Part shown: one piece after another, positions 9,165 to 17,274 of the stretch
How the letters are laid out: each line of letters begins with the position of its first letter
How positions within the stretch are numbered: the first letter of the stretch is position 1
Assembly: GCF_000025725.1 (NCBI RefSeq)
Contig: NC_013943.1
Span: forward strand, 1,488,001 to 1,552,000
Length of the DNA stretch: 64,000 nucleotides
From: Denitrovibrio acetiphilus DSM 12809
Lineage (GTDB): Bacteria > Chrysiogenota > Deferribacteres > Deferribacterales > Geovibrionaceae
Direction of reading: 5' to 3'
Made by a program: the position numbers and the translations under genes
The notes under the pieces: model-generated
The model's database searches: none
Seen by the model: only the letters and a program-made list of their open reading frames with translations
What the model was told of the DNA's origin: nothing

Positions 9165-10573
9165 TACCTGTAATGATCTGGTTTATAAGGTCCTTCAACG
9201 GGGACTCCTATATAATCAGCCTGATAATCTTTCAGAACGGTAAGCTTAACACCGATTTTTTCGAGGTGCAGTCTTGCTACTTCCTCATCAAGCTTTTTAC
9301 TGAGCACATAAACACCTGGCTTATATGTTTCTCTGTTTTCCCAAAGATCTATCTGTGCCAGAGTCTGATTTGTAAATGAGTTGCTCATTACAAAAGACGG
9401 GTGTCCAGTTGCACAGCCAAGGTTTACGAGGCGACCTTCGGCAAGCATGAATATTTCGTGACCATCAGGGAAAGTGTATTTATCAACCTGTGGTTTTATG
9501 TTGGTTTTGATTATTTTAGGGTAAGCGTTCAGTTTCTCAACTTCTATCTCGTTGTCAAAGTGACCGATATTACAAACGATTGCCTGATCTTTCATCTTTT
9601 CCATGTGTTCAACACGGATAATGTCTTTGTTTCCGGTAGTGGTTACATATATGTCAGCCATGCCGAGTGTGTCTTCAACAGTTTTAACCTGATAGCCTGC
9701 CATAGCAGCCTGAAGTGCGCATATCGGGTCTATCTCTGTTACAATAACGATTGCGCCAAGTCCTCGCAGGGATTCCGCACAACCTTTACCAACATCTCCA
9801 TAACCGCACACAACTGCAACTTTTCCTGCTATCATAACATCTGTGGCACGTTTGATACCGTCAACAAGAGACTCGCGGCAACCGTAGAGGTTGTCAAATT
9901 TAGATTTTGTAACAGAATCATTAACATTTATTGCAGGTATAAGCAGTTCACCCTTCTCCATCATATGATAAAGCCTGTGAACACCTGTAGTAGTCTCTTC
10001 AGAAACACCTTTCAACTCTTTTACAGTTTCCTGCCAGCGTGTCGGTGCTTCAGCAAATATTTTTTTAAGCTGAGCAAGAAAAACACTCTCTTCAGTGCTG
10101 TCTGCCTTTTTATCAAGTATGGAAGGATCTTTTTCAGCTGCCACACCTGTGTGTATCATCATTGTCGCATCGCCGCCATCGTCAACAATAAGCTGGGGAC
10201 CTTTACCATCAGGAAACCGGAGTGCCTGCTCAGTACACCACCAGTACTCTTCGAGACTTTCACCTTTCCATGCAAATACAGGTACGCCTGTAGCAGCTAT
10301 TGCGGCGGCAGCGTGATCCTGTGTAGAAAAGATGTTACAACTCGCCCAGCGGACATCAGCTCCGAGAGCTACCAGAGTTTCGATCAGAACTGCCGTCTGA
10401 ATCGTCATATGAAGAGAACCGGTAATACGTACACCCTTCAAAGGCTGTAATTTAGCATATTTTTCTCTTGTTGCCATAAGACCTGGCATTTCGTGCTCTG
10501 CGATCGCAATCTCTTTGCGTCCGAAATCGGCAAGATTAATATCGGCAACTTTATACTGAAGTGTTTGATTCAT
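9161..10573 (-). CDS. ahcY: adenosylhomocysteinase
   Basis: 470 residues from the ATG at 10573, which follows AAGGAG by 6 nt. It hydrolyses S-adenosylhomocysteine to adenosine and homocysteine, using bound NAD. Motifs: [20 protein letters not shown], the NAD-binding [18 protein letters not shown], and the conserved C-terminal PYKPDHYRY that completes the neighbouring subunit's site. It lies after metK, so methyl-donor synthesis and by-product clearance are adjacent, separated by a terminator. Confidence 0.97.
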   Translation of the reverse strand: MNQTLQYKVADINLADFGRKEIAIAEHEMPGLMATREKYAKLQPLKGVRITGSLHMTIQTAVLIETLVALGADVRWASCNIFSTQDHAAAAIAATGVPVFAWKGESLEEYWWCTEQALRFPDGKGPQLIVDDGGDATMMIHTGVAAEKDPSILDKKADSTEESVFLAQLKKIFAEAPTRWQETVKELKGVSEETTTGVHRLYHMMEKGELLIPAINVNDSVTKSKFDNLYGCRESLVDGIKRATDVMIAGKVAVVCGYGDVGKGCAESLRGLGAIVIVTEIDPICALQAAMAGYQVKTVEDTLGMADIYVTTTGNKDIIRVEHMEKMKDQAIVCNIGHFDNEIEVEKLNAYPKIIKTNIKPQVDKYTFPDGHEIFMLAEGRLVNLGCATGHPSFVMSNSFTNQTLAQIDLWENRETYKPGVYVLSKKLDEEVARLHLEKIGVKLTVLKDYQADYIGVPVEGPYKPDHYRY

Positions 10574-10591
10574 AACATACTCCTTTTGGTG

Positions 10592-10622
10592 AAAAAACAC
10601 CCGCAGAAGAGCCCTGCGGGTG
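10592..10622 (-). terminator. intrinsic terminator after metK
   Basis: On the minus strand CACCCGCAG / CTGCGGGTG form a 9-bp stem with a 7-nt loop followed by six T. It lies between metK and ahcY, so ahcY expression needs read-through or its own promoter. Confidence 0.88.
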
Positions 10623-10637
10623 CGGATTATAAGATTA

Positions 10638-11774
10638 TCAGCCTATTGCAGTTTTAAGATCTGCAATTTTATCTGTGTTTTCCCAAGGAAACTCGCTGCG
10701 TCCGAAATGTCCATATGCAGCAGTAGATTTGTAAATAGGTCTCCTGAGATCCAGAGCATCCATGATGCCTTTTGGTGTGAGGTCAAAAACCTCACGCACA
10801 GCTTTCTCTATCTTTTCCTCAGGGACAACAGATGTTCCGAAGGTATTTACCATAATACTTACCGGATCAACAACACCAATAGCGTAAGCAACTTGCAGCT
10901 CACAACGTTTAGCAAGACCGGCAGCTACGATATTTTTAGCAACCCATCTTGCTGAATATGCAGCAGAACGGTCAACTTTAGATGGATCTTTACCACTGAA
11001 AGCTCCGCCGCCGTGACGCCCCATGCCACCGTAGGTATCAACAATTATTTTCCTGCCCGTAAGACCGCAATCTCCCATAGGACCACCTATAACGAAACGT
11101 CCAGTAGGGTTGATGTGATACTTTATATCACCTGCGTTAAGTTCTTGAGGTATTACACCTTTTATAACCTGAATAATATCTTTCTTAAGGTCGTCAAGAT
11201 GAATATCTTCGGAGTGCTGCGTGCTTATAACAACTGTATCAACACGAACAGGGTTAAAACCGTCATATTCTATTGTGACCTGAGATTTACTGTCAGGGCG
11301 GAGGTAATTGAGCTCGCCGCTTTTACGAAGCTCAGAAAGTTTTTTGGTAAGTTTATGAGAAAGAGTAATGGGAAGAGGCATTAGTTCAGGAGTTTCATCA
11401 CATGCGAAACCAAACATAAGCCCCTGGTCACCTGCTCCTCCGACGTCAACCCCCATCGCAATATCAGGGGACTGCTTGTCAAGAGTAACCATCACACCAC
11501 AGGTGTCACAGTCGAAGCCATGAGCTGAATTACGGTAACCTATATTGCGAACTGTCTCACGAACAATTTCAGGGATTTCCACGTAAGTGTTTGTAGTAAC
11601 CTCGCCGGAAACCACAACAAGACCTGTTGTAACCAGAGTTTCACAAGCTACTCTGCTGTAAGGGTCATCTTTGATCATTGCATCAAGAACTGCGTCTGAT
11701 ATCTGATCAGCCATTTTATCAGGATGTCCCTCACTAACGGACTCTGACGTAAACAGGTAGTTTTTATTATTCAT
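10638..11774 (-). CDS. metK: S-adenosylmethionine synthetase
   Basis: 378 residues. It makes SAM from methionine and ATP. Signatures: [16 protein letters not shown] at the N-terminus, [12 protein letters not shown] and [16 protein letters not shown]. Start taken at the second of two close ATGs (11774) because AGGTGA is 6 nt before it and abuts the first. Length matches the family. I see no SAM-riboswitch-like leader; the gene follows a DUF465 gene by 10 bp. Confidence 0.97.
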   Translation of the reverse strand: MNNKNYLFTSESVSEGHPDKMADQISDAVLDAMIKDDPYSRVACETLVTTGLVVVSGEVTTNTYVEIPEIVRETVRNIGYRNSAHGFDCDTCGVMVTLDKQSPDIAMGVDVGGAGDQGLMFGFACDETPELMPLPITLSHKLTKKLSELRKSGELNYLRPDSKSQVTIEYDGFNPVRVDTVVISTQHSEDIHLDDLKKDIIQVIKGVIPQELNAGDIKYHINPTGRFVIGGPMGDCGLTGRKIIVDTYGGMGRHGGGAFSGKDPSKVDRSAAYSARWVAKNIVAAGLAKRCELQVAYAIGVVDPVSIMVNTFGTSVVPEEKIEKAVREVFDLTPKGIMDALDLRRPIYKSTAAYGHFGRSEFPWENTDKIADLKTAIG

Positions 11775-11784
11775 TAGCATTCAC

Positions 11785-12027
11785 CTATTTATTATTTTCA
11801 GATTTCTTTTGAGCAAGAAGCATTTCCATCTTATCTTTGCCTCTAAGTTTTGAAATCTTTATCTCTTTGATTTTCGCTTCCACTTCAGGCGGAAAATATT
11901 TAAGGCTGTAAAGAGCTTCCAGATCCTGTTCAAAACTTATATGCGCTTCGAACAGCTTCCTGAAATCCTGATCAGTCTGAACCATCTTCTCTACTAATTC
12001 ATTTTCAACCTTAAGCATTATAATCAC
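11785..12027 (-). CDS. YdcH-like DUF465 small helical protein
   Basis: 80 residues, almost wholly helical and charged. The pattern MVQTDQDFRKLFEAHISFEQDLEALY, about twenty residues, then PPEVEAKIKEIKISKLRGKD, matches the two-helix hairpin of the DUF465/YdcH family. Function of the family is unknown. It overlaps rimI by 4 bp and is followed by metK, so it is translated from the same message. Confidence 0.65.
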   Translation of the reverse strand: MIIMLKVENELVEKMVQTDQDFRKLFEAHISFEQDLEALYSLKYFPPEVEAKIKEIKISKLRGKDKMEMLLAQKKSENNK

Positions 12028-12479
12028 CCCTCATTTTTTGGGATACTCAAATACATCCTCAGAGCATCCATACCTTTTCCATAATAATCTTTTATCGTTC
12101 CCGAGTCCTCAAACCCGTATTCACTGTATAGACAAATAGCCCCCGCGTTAGTTTTATCAACCTCCAGATAGATGTTGCTAACTTCGGGGTGCATCAAAAT
12201 ACAAGCGTCTAAAAGTTTGCGTGCTATGCCTTTTCTGCGATATAAAGGTGAAACGGCGATATTGCCAACTTCTCCCTCATCTAAAATATACCAGAAAATA
12301 ATATAACCTGCCACTTCGCCGTTAATTTCGTAGACAAGGAAATCACAGTTAACTTTAGTAAGTTCAGCAACAAAAGAGGACTCAGACCATGGTCGTTTAA
12401 AAACCTCTTTTTCTATCAGACAGACAGAATCAATATCAGCATGCTCTGCTTCTCTTATCAAAGTTAATTTCCGCCTCAC
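12024..12479 (-). CDS. rimI: ribosomal-protein-alanine N-acetyltransferase
   Basis: Up to 151 residues of the GNAT fold. The acetyl-CoA loop NIAVSPLYRRKGIARKLLDAC and the C-terminal YSEYGFEDSGTIKDYYG are typical of RimI. It sits directly after tsaB, as in many bacteria, overlapping it by 44 bp from the GTG at 12479. A TTG at 12461 preceded by GAGGCGG is a plausible alternative start that would give 145 residues. Substrate assignment (ribosomal S18) rests on family and context. Confidence 0.85.
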   Translation of the reverse strand: MRRKLTLIREAEHADIDSVCLIEKEVFKRPWSESSFVAELTKVNCDFLVYEINGEVAGYIIFWYILDEGEVGNIAVSPLYRRKGIARKLLDACILMHPEVSNIYLEVDKTNAGAICLYSEYGFEDSGTIKDYYGKGMDALRMYLSIPKNEG

Positions 12480-13023
12480 TCGCCCGCATATACATGGGGG
12501 AATAGTCAGTTATAAATTCATGAAATCTATCTGAGAGTACAGCTTTTGAAAGATCATCCCACCGCCCGCCGGAGTTAATAACATAAAAATCATCTGTACA
12601 GTCCATCTTTTCAGTCTGGAAGCCAGAAAATATTCCGTCACTAAAGCTGTATTCTCTAAACCCGTAAAGTCTCCCACGTAGCTTCACAGCAGTCTTAACG
12701 CTTTCTTTTCCGGAGATGATCGCTGCTGCATCCAGAGAGCTTATCCCCTCTAACTTTTTACCGCATGACAAACAAAACCCGAGCAGACTGCCGACACCTA
12801 TCCTGATGCCGGTGAATGACCCGGGTCCGGTAACTATATAATATTTATCGATATCCTGTGGTGAAAGCTGAGATGTTTTAAAAATAAAATCCATAACAGA
12901 CATCATTTTTTCGCTTAGCTTATTTTCGAGCCTTACGCTCACGGATGCAATGATATTTGCTTCATCGTCACAAACAGTAGCAGAAAGACCTTTACCTGAA
13001 GTATCCACAAGGATTTTGTTCAT
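12436..13023 (-). CDS. tsaB: tRNA threonylcarbamoyladenosine biosynthesis protein TsaB
   Basis: 195 residues of the ASKHA fold, a degenerate paralogue of TsaD that dimerises with it for t6A37 synthesis on ANN-decoding tRNAs. The N-terminal ILVDTSGKGLSATV and the conserved GPGSFTGIRIG loop are diagnostic. Slightly shorter than E. coli TsaB (231). First gene of the tsaB-rimI-DUF465-metK run; a 69-bp gap separates it from the MBL gene upstream. Confidence 0.9.
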   Translation of the reverse strand: MNKILVDTSGKGLSATVCDDEANIIASVSVRLENKLSEKMMSVMDFIFKTSQLSPQDIDKYYIVTGPGSFTGIRIGVGSLLGFCLSCGKKLEGISSLDAAAIISGKESVKTAVKLRGRLYGFREYSFSDGIFSGFQTEKMDCTDDFYVINSGGRWDDLSKAVLSDRFHEFITDYSPMYMRASEAEINFDKRSRAC

Positions 13024-13092
13024 TTAAAATATATTATCAGAAACGATTCATAAGTCAATATATCAAATCCCCTCTTTAATGCTTTGCTGTGT

Positions 13093-13710
13093 TTAAAGAA
13101 ATGGATTAAACTTTTTTTCATGCCCTATGCTGCTGGAGGGTCCGTGCCCGGGAAATACCTTTGTTTCATCAGGGAGGCTGAACACCTTTTCTCTTATACT
13201 ATGCATAAGCTGCTCAGTTGATGCATAAGGGAAGTCTGACCTGCCTACCGATTCAAGAAACAGCGTGTCGCCTGTCATTACAGACTTCAATTCACGAACG
13301 TAAAGACATACTCCTCCCGGAGAATGTCCCGGAGTATGAATAACACCTATCTCTATTCCACCTAAACTCAATTGTTGTCCATCGGTCAGGTAGTCTGTAA
13401 TTGCAGGGTTTTCTATTTTATCAAAGCCAAACATTGCTGACGATTCTGCTCCGTGTGAACAGAGGAATTCATCATCTTTATGAAGCATAAAGGGTATGTC
13501 ATATGCTTCTTTTAGCTGCGAAACAGAACCTATGTGGTCAAAATGCCCATGGGTGTTTACAATGGCTACAGGTGTAAGTTTGCCCTGCTTGAGATACTTC
13601 ACAATGCTTTCCGTATTGCCGCCGGGGTCAACTATCACCGCCTTTCCATCTTTAGATATAATATAGCAATTGACCGCAAGGGGGCCAACAATAATGCTTT
13701 CAAGTTTCAT
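13093..13710 (-). CDS. metallo-beta-lactamase-fold hydrolase, glyoxalase II-like
   Basis: 205 residues. Metal ligands: THGHFDHIG (HxHxDH), HTPGHSPGGV, TGDTLF, and a final PGHG. This is the compact single-domain GloB-like or YcbL-like hydrolase found across anaerobes, without the helical C-terminal domain of glutathione-dependent glyoxalase II. Substrate uncertain, probably a thioester. It starts 3 bp after dtd with GGAG inside the end of dtd. Confidence 0.85.
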   Translation of the reverse strand: MKLESIIVGPLAVNCYIISKDGKAVIVDPGGNTESIVKYLKQGKLTPVAIVNTHGHFDHIGSVSQLKEAYDIPFMLHKDDEFLCSHGAESSAMFGFDKIENPAITDYLTDGQQLSLGGIEIGVIHTPGHSPGGVCLYVRELKSVMTGDTLFLESVGRSDFPYASTEQLMHSIREKVFSLPDETKVFPGHGPSSSIGHEKKFNPFL

Positions 13711-13712
13711 AA

Positions 13713-14162
13713 TCAGCTCCGTTTTTCTAATATTATTGTTACCGGACCGTTATTTTCAAGCCCGACATTCATTTCTGCTGCGAACTGTCCGGTTTGAATT
13801 CTGCTTTCGCCCAGTTCCTCTTTGCAGCAGTTAGTAAAATATTCATAAAAGCTATTTGCCGTTTCCGGCTCCATAGCGTTACCAAAATCCGGTCTTAACC
13901 CTTTTTTGCAATTCCCCGCAAGGGTAAACTGACTAACGATAATCATTTCCCCTGCTATATCCTTAACAGACCTGCCCATTTTTCCGTTGTCGTCTTCAAA
14001 AATACGTAAATTTGATATCTTATAAGCGAGTTCTTTACAGAAGGCTTTTTCATCCCCTTTTTCAACTCCGAAAAGCACAAGGAGCCCCTCTTTGATATCT
14101 GCAACCCTCACGCCTTCTATATCAACATAGGCACTGTTTACTCTCTGAACAACTGTTTTCAT
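13713..14162 (-). CDS. dtd: D-aminoacyl-tRNA deacylase
   Basis: 149 residues from the ATG at 14162, where the normal MKTVVQRVNSAYVDIEG start of the family lies; GGAG is 9 nt upstream. It removes mischarged D-amino acids from tRNA. Catalytic SQFTL, and NAMEPETANSFYEYF plus the C-terminal NNGPVTI are seen; the usual Gly-cisPro motif (GPVT) is intact. It overlaps the murJ stop by 4 bp. Confidence 0.95.
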   Translation of the reverse strand: MKTVVQRVNSAYVDIEGVRVADIKEGLLVLFGVEKGDEKAFCKELAYKISNLRIFEDDNGKMGRSVKDIAGEMIIVSQFTLAGNCKKGLRPDFGNAMEPETANSFYEYFTNCCKEELGESRIQTGQFAAEMNVGLENNGPVTIILEKRS

Positions 14163-15640
14163 CTCAATGCACTCCGGATATGTATCCCTGTCAGCCGCAG
14201 CGAAACAAAATATACTATACACCCTATAAGTATAACCGGAATAATGTTTAATCCAGCAAGAAAGAGTGAATATGTTGCTCCGCCCATAAAAAAACAGGCA
14301 ATAGCGATTTTTATAAGAAGTTTGATGTTTTTCATAAAGTCATATTTGTAATCACGCATTTTAACATAAAGATAGAGACAGTTCATACCTGCTGCAATAC
14401 CTGATGCCAGAGCTATGCCGGCGTGCCCCATCGGTTTAATAAGAATAAGGTTAAATACAATATTAGCAATAAGAGCAATAAAAGCACCTTTTACTGGTGT
14501 CTTCATATCTTTTTCTGAGTGGAAAACTCTGCTGAAAACATTAAGCATAGAATAAAACATGAGACCTACAGTGTACATCTGCAAAGCGGAAGCCGTTGCG
14601 CCAACATCAGACAGGCTGAAATTCATCCTTGCATACACTATTTCGATAATGGGATAAGCAAGGACAATGAGCCCTGTCGAAGCAGGAAGCATGATTATAA
14701 AAATAGCATTCACAGCCTTATTAATAAGGTTGTTACGCCTTGAAAGGTCACCCTCGGTATTTGCCCTACTGATCTCCGTGAGTGTGACTGTGCCCACAGC
14801 AACAGCAAACATCCCCAGCGGAAACTGAAAAAGTCTGTTTGCATAATAGAGATAAGAAATACTGCCAACGGTAAGGAATGAAGCAAGAATCCTCCCCACC
14901 ATAAAATTAAGCTGGTTTATCCCCACCCCTGCCAGCGAAGGTATAACAAGATAAAATGTTTTTCTCACATCACGGCTGTATCCGCCTTTAAGATTTGGTC
15001 TGAAACCTTTATAAAAAGCGTAGGACATGACGTAGACAAGCTGCAATACTCCACCCGCAAAAACACCATAACATAAATACATTATGTCGATACCGCGCTG
15101 AAAGCCTATCCATGCGCCAACAATCATTGCTATATTCAGAATGGCTGTGGACGAGCTTGGGATATAATAGCTGCCCTTCAGGTTCAGGTAACCTGAAAGA
15201 AGTGCGCAAATTGTAACAAAAAGCAGGTAAGGCATAAGCACAACGACCATTGATGCGGCTTTCGCTATGAGGTCGGCGTCATCAGCGTAGCCGGGCATGA
15301 ACATGGTTACAATTTGAGTTGGGAATAATGTGGTAAAAAAAAGAATGGCGCAAATCATTCCAGATACAGCTACAATAAGACTGGTAAGATAGTTATCTGC
15401 TGCCTGCCTGCTCTTCAGAGACATATTATCACTTAAAAAAGGGACAAATGCAGAAGACAAGGCACCTTCAGCAAAAAAAGCTCTGAAAAGATTCGGGATA
15501 GCAAAAGCGACAAAGAAAGCATCGGTCACTCCGCTTGCTCCAAAAAAACCGGCAACAGCGACATCTCTTATGAGTCCGAATATCCTGCTCGTGAAGATAC
15601 CGAGCCCTGATTTGAGAACTTTATATATAAATCCTGACAT
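14159..15640 (-). CDS. murJ: lipid II flippase MurJ
   Basis: 493 residues, polytopic with about 14 membrane segments, of the MOP superfamily. The start GIFTSRIFGLIRDVAVAGFFG and AFFAEGALSSAFVPF are the MurJ/MviN hallmark motifs, including Arg residues lining the cavity. It moves lipid II across the cytoplasmic membrane for peptidoglycan synthesis. A 12-bp tandem duplication (15647-15670) gives two copies of AAGGAAAA ahead of the ATG. Confidence 0.95.
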   Translation of the reverse strand: MSGFIYKVLKSGLGIFTSRIFGLIRDVAVAGFFGASGVTDAFFVAFAIPNLFRAFFAEGALSSAFVPFLSDNMSLKSRQAADNYLTSLIVAVSGMICAILFFTTLFPTQIVTMFMPGYADDADLIAKAASMVVVLMPYLLFVTICALLSGYLNLKGSYYIPSSSTAILNIAMIVGAWIGFQRGIDIMYLCYGVFAGGVLQLVYVMSYAFYKGFRPNLKGGYSRDVRKTFYLVIPSLAGVGINQLNFMVGRILASFLTVGSISYLYYANRLFQFPLGMFAVAVGTVTLTEISRANTEGDLSRRNNLINKAVNAIFIIMLPASTGLIVLAYPIIEIVYARMNFSLSDVGATASALQMYTVGLMFYSMLNVFSRVFHSEKDMKTPVKGAFIALIANIVFNLILIKPMGHAGIALASGIAAGMNCLYLYVKMRDYKYDFMKNIKLLIKIAIACFFMGGATYSLFLAGLNIIPVILIGCIVYFVSLRLTGIHIRSALR

Positions 15641-15689
15641 GACAAATGTTTTCCTTAATGTTTTCCTTAATTTTTTCCGGTAAATTCCC

Positions 15690-15718
15690 TTTACACCTTA
15701 TATGACATCAGATATAAT
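15690..15718 (+). promoter_or_regulatory. sigma-70 promoter for the IHF/HU gene
   Basis: TTTACA (15690-15695) and TATAAT (15713-15718) are separated by exactly 17 bp and lie 55 bp before the start codon. Nothing else is needed to explain expression of the rightward gene. Confidence 0.75.
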
Positions 15719-15772
15719 GTGTAAATAAAAAAAATGTTTTAACTAATTGACATTTGCACGGAGATAAAGGTT

Positions 15773-16057
15773 ATGACAAAATCAGAACTCATCGAAGTTA
15801 TCTCGACTCAGAATCAGGAACTCACTAAGAAGCAGGTGGAATTCATCGTAAATGGTGTTTTCTCCTCTATCAAAGACGCCCTTAAAACAGGCGACAAAGT
15901 AGAGATAAGAGGTTTCGGAAGCTTTAAAATCAGAGAAAAGAATTCTAAAGTCGGACGTAACCCTAAGACCGGAGATAAGGTTGAAGTACCTTCTAAAAAC
16001 GTACCTTACTTTAAGCCGGGCAAAGAGATCAAAGAACTTCTTATCCAGGCTGACTAG
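15773..16057 (+). CDS. ihfB: IHF/HU-family nucleoid protein, IhfB-like
   Basis: 94 residues. MTKSELIEVIS at the start and EIRGFGSFKIREK, GRNPKTGDKVEVPSKNVPYFKPGKEIKE cover the DNA-binding beta arm and its tip proline. The MTKSELIE opening and GDKVEV...VPxFKPGKE tail are closest to the IHF beta subunit, but alpha/beta assignment in this lineage is uncertain. It bends DNA and organises the nucleoid. GGAGATAAAGG precedes the ATG. Confidence 0.85.
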   Translation: MTKSELIEVISTQNQELTKKQVEFIVNGVFSSIKDALKTGDKVEIRGFGSFKIREKNSKVGRNPKTGDKVEVPSKNVPYFKPGKEIKELLIQAD

Positions 16058-16066
16058 AAATACTTA

Positions 16067-16110
16067 AAGGCATCCCTGTTTTAAAACTTTTTGTTGATCA
16101 GGGATGCTTT
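16067..16110. terminator. terminator between convergent genes
   Basis: GCATCCCTG (16070-16078) pairs with CAGGGATGC (16099-16107), followed by a T-rich tract. The loop contains the stop codon and last codons of the leftward gene, so the two 3' ends share one hairpin. Confidence 0.7.
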
Positions 16111-16419
16111 CTGACTTTTTGAACTATATTTTTTGCGGACATGTTCGCGGCATATCTTAGTGCGTATATTTTTAAAAAGTCCTTCTTTCTCTTTCACAAG
16201 CCTTTCGATAACCCTACCATGAAGTGTTTCAACTGATTCTATTTCTACACGCAAATCATCTTTATCGTTAATTTCTTTCAATATCTGCGTAAGCTGTTTC
16301 ATGCATGACTTATAAGAATCATAATTCTTTATAAGATTCTCATGCTCTTCAGCATTTATAACAGCTTCTGCTTTTTTGGTAAACATACTGTAAAGTTGTC
16401 TGAAATCATTTTTGCACAT
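16081..16419 (-). CDS. small helical protein downstream of fliS, FliT-like candidate
   Basis: 112 residues, strongly charged and predicted all-helical, with a very basic C-terminus (REHVRKKYSSKSQKASLINKKF). No motif I recognise with certainty. Its size, helical makeup and position as third gene after fliD-fliS are those of FliT-type flagellar export chaperones, but this is inference from context only. No strong ribosome site precedes the ATG. Confidence 0.5.
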   Translation of the reverse strand: MCKNDFRQLYSMFTKKAEAVINAEEHENLIKNYDSYKSCMKQLTQILKEINDKDDLRVEIESVETLHGRVIERLVKEKEGLFKNIRTKICREHVRKKYSSKSQKASLINKKF

Positions 16420-16488
16420 AGTTACACTGTATAGATTAATAATATAAATCTCAATATAGAAGAGTTCCGGCTGCTGTTATTTTACTTC

Positions 16489-16827
16489 CTATTCGAAAGG
16501 GTAAAACTGCATCACAGCATCGGGATCAGCTTTCTTATGAGCGTTGATTGCATTCTCAGAGTCGTCGGCAAACTGTTTTTTCAGATCTTCAAGCATATCA
16601 AATGCCTCTTCGTCTGACTGAATGTTTGTACCTGATGAAGCGGCCAGTCTGTTTTCATTCCGAATACCGATAATGTCAGTAATATACTGCTTTTCATTAT
16701 CCGTGGTTTTCTCAGACTGCTTACCATCTTTAGAAACCTGAGAACTATCAGATTGTGTTTTTTTTCTGTCGATAGTTGCGAGTTTATCCCGCAAATTTAT
16801 GACAGAGCTTTCGTTGTTTATTACCAT
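16489..16827 (-). CDS. hypothetical protein in flagellar cluster
   Basis: 112 residues from the ATG at 16827; an in-frame TTG at 16842 would overlap fliS. The protein is hydrophilic, low complexity in the middle (DRKKTQSDSSQVSKDGKQSEK) and ends in an acidic helical stretch and DPDAVMQFYPFE. No transmembrane segment or signal peptide. I do not recognise it; being between fliS and the FliT-like gene suggests a flagellar role. Confidence 0.5.
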   Translation of the reverse strand: MVINNESSVINLRDKLATIDRKKTQSDSSQVSKDGKQSEKTTDNEKQYITDIIGIRNENRLAASSGTNIQSDEEAFDMLEDLKKQFADDSENAINAHKKADPDAVMQFYPFE

Positions 16828-16831
16828 ATTT

Positions 16832-17251
16832 TTATCCGGCAAAGTTTATTGATTTAGTCTCTTCCGGCTCCTGCTTAACGGATCCCTCTTCTTTTTGAAC
16901 AACTTCTTTCCATGCCTCTCTAAGAGAGCTCATAAGCTTGATAACACTTTCAATTTTAGTATTATCTTTCTCTTTGTTTGCTTCAACGAGCTGCCATATC
17001 ATGAAATCATAAAGTCTCATAAGATTTTTAGCAACATCGCCAGCTTCCATGTTTAAAGTTGACATCAGCTCGTAAATGATATTCTGAGCTTTCATGATGT
17101 TATTGTGGGCATCCGGAATGTTATTCTCGTTAACCGCTTTAACTGCCACACGTAAAAATTTAATTGCGCCATCATACATGAGAAGTACTAACTTTCCTTT
17201 TGTGGCACCCTCAACTTCCTGTTTGATGTAGTTTTTGTACGGACTCTGCAT
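16832..17251 (-). CDS. fliS: flagellar export chaperone FliS
   Basis: 139 residues, four-helix chaperone that binds the flagellin C-terminus in the cytoplasm. NYIKQEVEGATKGKLVLLMYDGAIKFL near the start and LYDFMIWQLVEANKEKD are typical FliS segments. An extra Glu/Lys/Pro-rich tail of ~15 residues follows. AAGGAG lies upstream of the ATG. It follows fliD by 23 bp, the usual order. Confidence 0.93.
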   Translation of the reverse strand: MQSPYKNYIKQEVEGATKGKLVLLMYDGAIKFLRVAVKAVNENNIPDAHNNIMKAQNIIYELMSTLNMEAGDVAKNLMRLYDFMIWQLVEANKEKDNTKIESVIKLMSSLREAWKEVVQKEEGSVKQEPEETKSINFAG

Positions 17252-17274
17252 ATAAACGACTCCTTTCGTTAATA

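Noticed and set aside
10574-10637. SAH or SAM riboswitch between metK and ahcY
   Set aside because: The 64-bp gap is filled by a simple GC-rich terminator hairpin; no aptamer-like structure fits.
15748-15753. TTGACA before the IHF/HU gene as a -35 box
   Set aside because: Only ~20 bp from the start codon, leaving no room for a -10 and leader; a proper promoter lies upstream at 15690-15718.
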